From assembly GCA_030248135.1 (NCBI GenBank), contig JASANC010004439.1, forward strand, positions 1 through 64,000: a DNA stretch of 64,000 bases, read 5' to 3'. Below the pieces are notes generated by a model. That model was given only the letters and a program-made list of their open reading frames with translations, was not told where the DNA came from and made no database searches. Below are positions 47,201-57,400 of this stretch, one piece after another (within the stretch, counting starts at the first letter, position 1; each line of letters opens with the position of its first letter). Source of the stretch: Theristus sp. LFF4_11. Its lineage: Eukaryota > Nematoda > Chromadorea > Monhysterida > Xyalidae. The position numbers and the translations under genes were made by a program.

Positions 47201-47308
47201 GCTGGAAACGCCGACGTCGGCACTGTCCACCTGCCGAATCGTGAAAAGACGAAATTCTCGTCCGCTATTCTGTCGCTGACGGCACGGAAGAATCACTGTG
47301 TCACTTGA
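44296..47308 (+). CDS. SLC16-like major facilitator carrier 1, 7 exons, 473 aa
   Basis: SLC16 members move monocarboxylates or related solutes across membranes, often with protons. Exons 44296-44521, 44807-44898, 45018-45127, 45278-45638, 45722-45830, 46051-46227 and 46962-47308 join in phase to 1422 nt. Twelve helices can be placed: DSMGVYLIDMHREF after helix 1; helix 5 with GGSLGLMVLSP; YGWRGALFILGA entering helix 6; a short hydrophilic central loop (helices 6-7); GCGQGTVCAIVP in helix 10. The WRGA and GxSxG patterns are typical of SLC16; the substrate is not readable. The ATG is 7 bases after a TTTCAG acceptor. Intron 6 contains a long homopolymer stretch. A close paralog follows on the same strand. 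Confidence 0.85.
46500..46830. repeat. Homopolymer-rich stretch in the last intron of carrier 1
   Basis: Long runs of T, A and G (for example 15 A near 46593 and 19 T near 46732) with hardly any C. Unlike any other intron here. It may be real low-complexity DNA or a poorly resolved part of the assembly. Confidence 0.8.
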
Positions 47309-48369
47309 TCGTTGTTTCAAAAACGAAACAGAGTCGCAAATTGACGTTCAATTAAGATCACAATTTTATGCTCTCCTTATGAACCTCGTACAAATTTTGC
47401 CAAAGATGGCTTTGGGAATATCATTCAAAGTTGCTGTGGTGCAACACCCGTACAAAAAATAATAGGATGCAGCATAAAATGAAAAAAAAACGTTGGTCAG
47501 GAAGAAACTGTAAATACCCGTCTCTACTTCAACATTTCCATTAACGAAATTTTGTAAGCAGATTTTTTCAAGCAACTTGTCTACAGGGTGACTCATAAAA
47601 ACTACAACGATAAAACGGCTCGTTCTCGAGTTTGGTTCAATGTTTGGGTATGACTTTTGAAATACTGTTCAAGAAATGCTTGCCATTATGTTGAAATTTT
47701 ATTTGAAAAAAGCCAAGCACACTAGCACAGCAACCTTTTAAACTTGAAGGTTGGAAATCGTCCGTCACAAACGTACGCACTGGTGATTACTGTCCATTTG
47801 CAAGATTTTGCGTTCTTTTTCTGCCCTTTTCGATTCACTGAAACAGTCGCATTTGCAATTTATCTTTTTTGGTTAAGTCTTTTCAGTATACTCATTTCGT
47901 GTCTTTCGGTTGGAAGTGTAAAGTCAAAACAAAACTAATGCTAAGAACTGCGCAGCGCCCAAAAAACAATAAAAACGATTCGCAAACATAGTTGACGGTC
48001 CGACATTAACACTTGTCACTGCGGATACTGTAACGGCATAAATAACCAATTCAAAAACTACATTGTGCATGATGCAACCAGTACTGTTTTATTGTTTTGT
48101 AGTTTGAGTAAAAACAAATTATCAAGCACATTGCGGTGACATTTCGTGTCTGCACATACGCAAAAAATTGACGTCTCCACATTCAGATGAACTCACAAAA
48201 CGCTTATCACAAACTTCGAAACAAAGCAATTGAAAAAAGATTCTTCAATCATGTTCTTGTTGGTCAATTCTTTAATGTAAACGTTTTTTCCGAAACACAG
48301 TAGTTTTACTGACAAACGCAGTCTTGTCGTCGACACACTACAATTCTGACCAAAACAGCCTCTAAAAAG
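47309..48369. other. Region between the two carrier genes
   Basis: No gene found. AATAAA at 47968-47973 could serve carrier 1. The stretch holds no member of the MITE families seen elsewhere, which is unusual in this window. Confidence 0.5.
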
Positions 48370-51103
48370 ATGAAGCCGCAAAATGACCAATTCAACCGAA
48401 AACAAATAAAGTCTGTCCCAAAAGAGACGAGCACTGAAGATGACCGTAAAGAGCCGGCAACAACACCTGAGAATCCAGCGAACATTGATATCTTCCAAAG
48501 CGACGTAGCGCGCGTGAACATCAGATTTGCATTCAATCTAGTCGATAACAAGCAACCAGCAGAACCGGTTGGTCAAACTGATAAGAAAGATGAACTCATT
48601 CTGCAAGTCCATAATATTACCACGATCGGCGACAACAAGGACGATAATCAGGTTTGGAATAACACTGCATGTGTTCTACTTTTGAAGATTTTCTAATCTG
48701 TGCAGAACACCAACAAGACAGTGTTTCACGCAAAGGAGTTTATTCAAGACCGCAACATTTCCGCATTCATTTAAAAATTTCATTTAGAAAATACAATCTC
48801 AAGGTCCGACGCAAGGCGAAATCGTCGAAAAAGACGGTCTCAAAGCATGGTGCGTATTAGCAGCAAGTTTCCTCAGTTGTCTGCTGTTATACGGCATTGG
48901 CGATAGCATGGGTGTTTATTTGATTGATATGCATCGCGAATTCCGGAAAGCACATGAACACCAGATATTGACGGTCGTTGGGCTGCCGTTCGTGATGACC
49001 ACGCTTGTTGGTGAGTATACCAAGAGTACCAAAGTAAATCAAAGATGAAGAACAAACACCACCAGCCACTCACAGCGCTTAATTGTCACTGACATGACAT
49101 GCCACTGACAGAACTGATGCACAGAACATTTGTCCAAAACAAAATGGATGGTGAAAGCAGATTCTTTCCAAAACTTCGTTGTCGTAATTCCATGTCAGAC
49201 AGACGAAATGTACGTTTTAAGGCCCACTGTCCAGTTTCGCGTACGGCATGCTGGGCAGCAGCAAAGCAATCGGTCTTGGTGGATTGATCACTTCAGCGGC
49301 ACTTTGTCTTCAAGTAAATCAGGTTTTTCTCGCTTTTGAAGACATTGAAGGAGGAACGATAAGTGGTCGTTGTCCTGTTTTCACCTTTTCTGGTGTGTAC
49401 GCAGATGTTTCTGCCGCAACTCTGGCAAATCGGCGTTGCCCAAAGCTTCGTCGGCGTCGGCTGCGGCGTGCTTGTTGCGCCGCTATTTGCCGCTCAGACC
49501 GAGCATTTTCAACGGTTGGTTTGAGGGGAGCACTTTTTTCTTAATAAAAAACCCTTTCAACATTGTAATATTGGGCAGCACAATCGTCTGCCGTTGCAGC
49601 TACAGCCGCGTTGCGCTGGTGTTGGTCAGTCTGGGCGGCACGTTGGGCTTGGTGGTGCTGTCGCCGGTGAACACAGTACTGATCGAGGCGTACAACTGGC
49701 GTGCAGCGATGCTTTTACTCGGCGCGATTGCACTGAACCAAATACCGCTTGGCCTCATCATAACGCCGAACGTCTCCAATAAACGAGCTGGTCGCAGTTC
49801 TTCGACATCTGCCGATTCCGGCGGTGACCACCACGCCATCAAGGACTTGTTCGATTGCGAGCTAGCTGCGAGTGCGACGTTCATCATGATGACCGCGAGC
49901 ACTGTACTGTTCTTTGCGGCACTCGTCACAATGCTGAGCTTGTTGCCGTCGCTGGTCGTGTTACACGGTTTGGATAAGGTGACAAAGGCGTTTTCTCGTT
50001 GTTTGCCTGCCATGTTTATCATCGCAAATCCAAAGTATCCTGTTATGTAGATCGATGGCGCGTCGCTGCTTTCGATCACCGGCGTTTGCTCATTTGGCGG
50101 AACCATAGCAACCGTTGTCTTAACTGCAGTGACGCCTGTAACCGGCACCGCACTGACCGGTATACGTACTATTGTACCCTTTTTCAACATTTCATCATCG
50201 CATCACTGTTTCGACCTCAATGTGCTGATGTAACAAGAAGTAGGGGGCAAAAACAAATTTCGGATTAAATTTTTTTCACGCTAGCTGTAACAAGCTGTGC
50301 GCACTCGTATTCGGAGCTCATTATTACACTTGAACGGTTTCACTGTGTTTAGCGGTCGGTGAAGCTTCTTGTGGCGCAGCAATGCTGTTGTTGGTGTTCT
50401 GTCGATCATTCACCACGTTCGCCGTCACGTGCGCTCTGTTTGGCTTCGGCGAGGGCGTCGCCACTTCCATTCTGCCCGTTATGTACGTCGAGCTGTTCGG
50501 TGAACGTCGTCTACATCGTGCATATGGTTCGTGTGTTCAAGAGCTGCGGTTTTTTTGTTGGCTCCACTGTTGTTGTGTACACGTAAAAACCAGACCAGTT
50601 CATGAAATCTGCCGCGCAACTCAGAAGCAGCATGAAGTCACTCTTTGTTCGGCCAACACAAAATCAGTCGACGGCGTGTTGTTCGTTTTGTGTTATATCA
50701 TGAGTTTTTTTTTGACCGATTGATGGACGACTGGTTAGAACATGTACACCAACGGAAAGCTGACCGTTTGTCGACTAATCGACACCGAACTGATGGGTTC
50801 AGCAAAACTCTTTTCGCAGGAATGTCATTCTTTGTCGTTGGCGTTTGCCTGTTGGCCGTGCCGCAGCTGACGGGTCGAGTCGCCGAACACTCACTAATCA
50901 CGGCGTTCATTCTTGGCGCAGCTGGCAACCTGATCGGCAGCCTGCTGATCGCAACAGTCGCGATAAGGTTGCACGTTCGTAAACTGAAGACAGTGGTAGA
51001 CGAACAGAGAATCAAGAACAAAGAACCGGTCCAAAGAATCGAATTCAGTGAAGCGTTCAAAAAATGGTGTCAAAAGTGGCGAACTCCGACAACAGAATCG
51101 TAA
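48370..51103 (+). CDS. SLC16-like major facilitator carrier 2 (paralog of carrier 1)
   Basis: Exons 48804-49010, 49222-49313, 49405-49514, 49600-49978, 50051-50159, 50353-50526 and 50820-51103 match those of carrier 1 in order and phase; three have identical lengths (92, 110 and 109 nt). Shared stretches include GIGDSMGVYLIDMHREF, HEHQILTVVGLPF, GPLSSFAYGMLGSSKAI and GRVAEHSLITAFILGAAGNL. The central loop is longer (SSSTSADSGGDHHA). A first exon starting at ATG 48370 would add about 100 polar residues; its donor is uncertain, since only a weak GTGTTC after 48670 gives the needed phase. A tandem duplicate is inferred; substrate unknown. Confidence 0.8.
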
Positions 51104-51154
51104 AACGACAAAGGTTTTTTATTGCGTGTTTGCGTCGTTTCACTGGTCGTTGCC

Positions 51155-51338
51155 CGAATTTTTAGCTTTTTTTCTAAATTTCACAGATCGGCAATCTTCC
51201 CCCTTATTTTTATGAATCTAATGGTGTCGCGTTCACGTATTAAAAAACCGAATTTTTAGCTTTTATCTAAATTTGATAGATAGGCGATCTTCCTTCTCAT
51301 TTTTATAAATCTAATGGTGTCGCGTTCACGTATTACGT
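51155..51338. repeat. About 94-bp imperfect tandem duplication after carrier 2
   Basis: Two units beginning GAATTTTTAGCTTTT and ending GGTGTCGCGTTCACGTATTA, the first ending at about 51242 and the second at about 51336. It probably overlaps the 3' untranslated region. Confidence 0.85.
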
Positions 51339-51945
51339 TGCCTGTCATAATTGTCTCCAATAATTCCTACTGGTGTTAAAAATCCCAAGTTACATTCGAC
51401 GTTCATGGTTATTAGTCTTTTTCGGCACCAGGTGTCCCGGTTTATTTTGGATTAGCTAAAGTAAAAGTAAACGATACGATTAAACGATCAACATTGATCT
51501 TAGTTGTCGTTCAACATTTCCGCCACTGCGGAAAGGTATCACACCAATGACCAGGCTCGCTCGGACGCAGGTGCAGTGCAACCTAGCGCTCGAAAATTAT
51601 GATTCGCAACCCTAGGTTTTTTTTTCAAAAAGTCGGTTCTGCAATTTGCAGAAATTTGGTAAAAAATTTCTGCAAATGAAATTTGGTTTCTGCAAATTTC
51701 AAAAACATGACGAAAATAGTTTTTGTGCTTGTTTAATGTCATTTTTTTTCGTTCTGAGCATCATTTCTTAACGATGCTCAGAGTTGCAATTGCCAATTGC
51801 ATCGTTTTACCGCAGAATTTTTTAAAGATTCAGAAAAAAAACACCAAAACCAAACCAGATTGCCAAACCAAACAAATCACCAATCATTCGTTTCAAATCA
51901 TTCAACCCAACACCAACACAATCAATATCAAATGAGAACCCTCAT

Positions 51946-52340
51946 TGCTCAAATTTCGCAATCAAAGCGATGGGCTTCGATCGGTTCGACGTTCTCAAAG
52001 GTGCAAAGGTGTACGGTTTGATTTTGTATCGCCTCTTTGTTTTCATCCCCAGATACTGCATGCTTGCCTGCAGTTATACCCGGACCAGGGAATTGAATTC
52101 GTTCGCATTTGAATCGTTTCCATTCGTCAGCGATACTGCCCTTGCCCGGCAAAATTGATGAATAAAACAAGTGCAGATATGGCAGATCGGCATTTCCGTA
52201 CGCTAGCAGCTGTTCAGATCCATCTCAGACGGTAGAATATTTTGGCAGCCTTGAGAACACTGTGCGCATCTTCGAATAGGTTGCTGAGATTCTCGACCAG
52301 CTCGACGACAAACTTGTGCACCGTACCTCCGCCAATGTCT
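51946..52340 (-). pseudogene. Coding-like fragment, broken, unassigned
   Basis: Two open pieces in different frames: about 52325-52216 (VHKFVVELVENLSNLFEDAH, then KAAKIFYRLRW) and about 52205-51946 (YLHLFYSSILPGKGSIADEW ... ending EPIEAHRFDCEI and a stop). They look protein-like but are separated by a frame change, and I could not join either in phase to the zinc-finger gene. It may be a decayed gene, a mobile-element relic or an unresolved last exon. Confidence 0.35.
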
Positions 52341-52819
52341 TATTTTTGCATCTTCTGTTGTGTCGATGATGGATCACTTCATTCTAATTCCAAACAGAAA
52401 ACCTAACAGCAAACAATAATTTTCGATTTGATCTGAGTCTGTTTTATTTTTCGAATTTGAAATACTCCGATTTTATTATTTACGAAGGCAAAACAAAACG
52501 CCAATCATAGCGCTACAGCAACCGCCGAAACAGCTGCTTTGACAAAAAAAAACTTGAAAATTCTTCCATGTTGATGTGAAACTTCAGTCCAGCGCTAAAC
52601 ACAAAATGAATATTGCAGAACCAAAGTTTGTATGCAAATCTGTTTCTGCAATTTGCAGAAATCTGCTAAAAAATTTCTGCAAACGGTCCAAAATTTCTGC
52701 AAAAAACCGACGTTTTTCTGCAAAAAAAACCAGTTCGCAACGCACTGTTTCTGATCAGCTTTGACACTTTTGAACGATTTTTGGAACAAAACATGCTCGC
52801 TGATTGGCTGGCTAGACTA

Positions 52820-52980
52820 CACTCGGAACTCCAGTAAACGGACGGTTGACTGGTGATCACGTGATGCATGCTTCCGGTGCAGGCACTACTGCAACGGTGG
52901 AGTCTGTGCTGCACAAAAAGCACATACATCGTGCGATCGCCAACCAATCAGCTGATTGCCTACAATTTAGAGTTTGACTG
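52820..52980. mobile_element. MITE family A, copy A17
   Basis: Ends CACTCGGAACTC and GAGTTTGACTG, with the usual GTGATCACGTGATGCATGC core. Lies just downstream of the last recognised exon of the zinc-finger gene. Confidence 0.8.
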
Positions 52981-53181
52981 CGGATATTGTTCACCGATCA
53001 TTCAAAGCGCACACGGGGTGTGCTGTTGCGTGTGTGTGACCGCGCAATTGGCGGTCGCCCAAATCAACCGAGGCCAAAAGCACACGATATCGAATTGCCG
53101 CAGCCGTTCACCAAACACAAAAACATTCGATTCAACAGCACGTCTCACCCGAAAAACACAAAACTCAGAAAAAAATCTCAC

Positions 53182-54415
53182 CTCCTGCGTTCGCGTTCTC
53201 GACCGCGGCTCTCTCGTGGCACTCGAAAGACCGCCGCTTCGTCCCGCTCGGTCACTGGTCGAGATGTTGTCACGGCTTTGCGGCTGGTGGTGGTGGTACA
53301 CCTCGCGGCTGAAACGGTCCAGCGGCACCGGCCCGCTGGACGGGGGGCCGAGCGCTAAAAGCGGTCCGAGATCGTCCTGAGCACGACGCGAATAATCGCG
53401 CGAGTCGCGTCCTTCTCGTTGCCTGCCGCGCGGGCGGCCATCAACATTTCTCGCATCCAAGACGTCTTCTCTGCTACCACCGTAGCCGCGGTCGCCTCGT
53501 GACGTGCGTTCGCGTCGAGACCCACCGGTGGTACGATCGCGGCTCCGGTCGCCGCCGCGCCGGCGTCCGTCGCGGTCGGACGAGATGAGCGGCTGCCGGG
53601 CCGCCGCCGTTCCGGGCTGGTTTTGTTGCAGTCTCGATGCGGGCTGTTGTTGTTTCGCGCTCTGGAGAAAGGATATGGACGAAAAGTAAAGCACGAATTG
53701 GCACATCCGTTAATCACGTCACGTCCACGCATGGCAACTCCGCAGGCAAGAGTGGCTGCGCATTTGAATTGGGCATGCAGGTTGGTCGGTTGTGCACAGA
53801 CGGATTCAGTGAGAAAAAACGTGCACTTCGTTTCTTCGATTGACGCAACCGGATCAGTTTTTCTGTTTGACAATGTCAGTCAGCAAAAAAAACAACTTCA
53901 AAAATCCTCACGTCATTCGGTGCGTGTTTGTTTCATCCTTACTTCACTCACCTCACTTTGTTGTTTCTCATTCGCTCGCGCACGTTTGTTGGCCTGTTTA
54001 CCCGCGTTGCCCTTTGCGCCCGCGCTGTCACCGTCTGGCTGGCCGGCTTCATCCGCTTGGCGTTTCTTCAGCTGCTTTTCGGCTACGGCCTAAAAAGGTA
54101 TGACCTATTTTTTCAAACGTGTCTCACTGAAATGACGCCATGTGCCGCCAAACATGCGCGCTTGCCGTTCACAGCATTTTAGTGACTTTGACAAACGGGC
54201 GTTTTAAAGCAAATGACGTCATTTTAGTCCGGACACGTTTGAATAAATCCACCATAGCATTTGTTGTTGTGTCGGGTGTCGTTTTGTCGCCATATGAGTT
54301 GTTGCGGTTAAAAATCGCACAACTCAGCGCGCCGATTCAGATTGGGTAGATCGACTGTAACCACCAGAAAACATGCTAAATTGAAGTGGAACACACTGAA
54401 GAAAAACTGACTCGA

Positions 54416-54483
<68 letters not shown>

Positions 54484-57400
54484 TGGACTAACCACAGTGT
54501 GCATGCCGCTCCTCAGATGTTGATTGTAGGCCGAGTGGTTGTTCACACCGAGATTCACGTTGCAAACCTGGATTCAAACCAAAAAGTAAAAAACTGAAAT
54601 GAAAATGAAGAAAATGAAATGTTTCGATCAGAGGTGTGCACGCCAGACAATTCTAGCCTGTCCCGGGTCGGGTTGCTGCGCGACGTCGACCCCACCACAT
54701 TTTTTCCCGCAAATTTTGTGTCCCACAGAACTGACCTCTCAAAAACACGGCTACACTGCATCTGACTGTATGCTGTGTGCTTGCAAAAGTTCTGAGGCGA
54801 AGAGTCCTTGCAAAAGGAACGTTCTGAGATTCAAAACAACACAGCAGCTTGCATCTCCTGGGTGATCTTTGAACATGCCCGAGTGAAAAAATAAATAGAC
54901 ACTGGGGGCAGACTTCGCGAAGCGAAGAAAAATTTTGATAGTTGCTCCGCAAAATACCTTTTTTGATGAACAATTTTTTATGATTTCTGCAGTTTGACTG
55001 AAAGTTCTACGATGCAATTGTAGGTTTCCAAAAACCGGATACAAATGGCCAAAAAGATGCAAATTGCACCCATCTGGAAGAAAAAACATGGCAGTAAACC
55101 ACGAATGGACAGACAAACAAGAACAAAACTGCTTGAAACTACTTTGCCTTTGAAATTAAATGAAAAATGGTGAATTGTAAAGTCTTCGCGCAGCGAAGAA
55201 AATTTTCAAAAAATAGGTTCTGAGATCGCATTTTACCTTACGATTTTTGAATGTCATCCAAAGTATGTCTGCGTCTATGACACCCATTCAAATTAAAAAA
55301 AAACACATGTTCAGAAATGGAGCGAACAAAAAGCTATTTGGACGTGATCGTTGATACGGTTAAAACAACGAAAATATTGTTACATTGAATTGAACCGTTG
55401 TCAACAAAACACTGAACATTCTAAAAAACGAACGATGAATTCATGACTATTGCATGATTGCCATTGTCAAACGAAACATAAGGTGTCCGTCCATGGCTTG
55501 CGCCGCTAAAAAATTTCGGATCTTGGGACAAATTTACGTGAAAACATTCTTTTGAAGTCCTCAAAAATTGAGAGAAACGGAAAAAGCGACGCAAACGACC
55601 GATTTTTTGCGGTATCCAAAACTATTTTGCGTCATTGGCGCACGATTTCGCGTCAAAAAACCCTGGTTATCTGTACCACTGTAAAGGCGCGTTTAGCAAT
55701 TAGATTTTCGTGCGTACGCACGGAGACAGAACTTAAAAAATGGCTACGCGAATTAGAATTTCGCACGCATGACTGTCGTTCGCACGTAACGACTGTTTTG
55801 CGCGCATGATTTCGAACGTTGTCCGTGCGCACGCAAAAAAACTTGTGCCCACGCGAATTAGAATTTCGTGCGTGTGACTTACGTGTATCCGACACGACTG
55901 TTTTGCGCACGGGATTTAGAACGACTGTTTGTCCGTGCGTAAAAAGACAAATGCGCACGCGAATTAGAATTTCTTGCGCACGACTGTCCGACGACTTTTT
56001 GCTGCTGGCAGCAAAAAGTCGTTCGACGGATGTGCGGAAAAGTTCATATTTTCCAGTGTCTGTTAATTTTAAGTTGAAAATCAAGGTATATTAGATGTTG
56101 GGGCAACGGGAAAAAAATGCTCAGTTTTATTTGGTGGGTCTACTTGCCTGTTTTGAAAAGAAAGAAAACTGAAATCTACTGGAAACTGTTGTTTTTCGTT
56201 GTTTGTTTGTTTGTTTGTTTGTTTGTTTGTTTGTTTGTTTGTTTGTTTGTTTGTTTGTTTGTTTGTTTGTTTGTTTGTTTGTTTGTTTGTTTGTTTGTTT
56301 GTTTGTTTGTTTGTTTGTTTGTTTGTTTGTTTGTTTGTTTGTTTGTTTGTTTGTTTGTTTGTTTGTTTGCTTGCTTGCTGGTTTCGGAGAAGGGGGCTGC
56401 TGGCTCCAAAAAAGCAAAACAGCTTCGATCAGCTTCTCTATCACCTGCGCTTCGTCGAGCGAACTGATCGGCGTCGGCGGAGATTTTGGGTCAGCATTTT
56501 CCATTTTTGAAAGATCCAAATCAAAATTTGTTCAAATTCAGTTTGTATATACCAAAACTGAAAGAATTTAGATTTTTACATGCGCTTCTTGAGAACACAT
56601 GTGATAAAAATGCGACGACAAACTGAATGCAAAATGGGGAAGAGGGTAGGGGAAGGGGAGGGAATGCAAGGGAGATGACCACTAAAAAATAAAATTTGTC
56701 AATTCCCGTTTTCAAATTTGCTAGGGCAGACATTTGCATTTTTGTCCGCAACAGAACGGACTATTTTTGGTCACGGCATTTAGAACGACAGTCGTATGAC
56801 GGATGCTACACGTTTTCTAATTCCCGTACGCAAGCTTGTCCGTCCGCACGTTCGGACATACCACACAACTTTTTGCCCACGCGAATTAGTTTTCCGTATG
56901 TATGCACGACACTTCAGTCGTTCTAAATGCGGTGCGCAGTTTTCAGTTTTGTCGTGTGGCGTAAACGAAACGACTGTTTTGCGCCCCGCATTTAGAACGA
57001 CGTGCGTTCCGTGCGTACGTAAGAAAAACGAATTGCTAAACGCGCCTTTAATGTGCATATTGCGCAGCGCGATTTCAAATACAAATACATTACAGCCTAC
57101 AAAAGTAGCAAGACACGTACTTTTGAATATTTGTTTTAGTCAGTCAACTGAAATGTTCGAATTTTTAACTTTTTATTTCATATAAATTTTAATTTCGTTT
57201 GTGAATATTTTGTCTCTTCCATCCGAGGCGCTGCGCGACGTAGCCCCTCAGGCGCTGCGCGACGCGCGACGCTAGCCTGTCCCGGGACACCCTAGGAACA
57301 CCCTATGCACATCTCTGGTTTCGATGAGCAATCGAAAGAACATTTATCAGTTGAAAAAATGCGTTTCCGTCGAACATTAATCTGGCCGTACTGGAGCAAG

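Larger units (their letters stand above)
51104..53181. other. Region between carrier 2 and the zinc-finger gene 3' end
   Basis: Contains the 94-bp duplication, MITE A17, and two similar TTTCTGCAATTTGCAGAAAT-rich segments at 51630-51705 and 52628-52730 that bracket a coding-like fragment. The true last exon of the zinc-finger gene may lie here. Confidence 0.4.
54629..57317. mobile_element. hAT-like DNA transposon, 2.7 kb, defective
   Basis: Inverted ends CAGAGGTGTGCAC / ATGCACATCTCTG, flanked by a perfect 8-bp duplication GTTTCGAT (54621-54628 and 57318-57325). CAGRG termini with 8-bp duplications are the hAT signature. Sub-terminal TAGCCTGTCCCGGG occurs at both ends in the same direction. 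No transposase reading frame survives. A second foldback element is nested inside. It occupies most of the intron that splits zinc finger 5. Confidence 0.85.

Noticed and set aside
56127..56519. Long open frames coding KQTN or CLFV repeats
   Set aside because: They arise from a (GTTT)n array that is open in several frames on both strands; the array lies inside a transposon in an intron.
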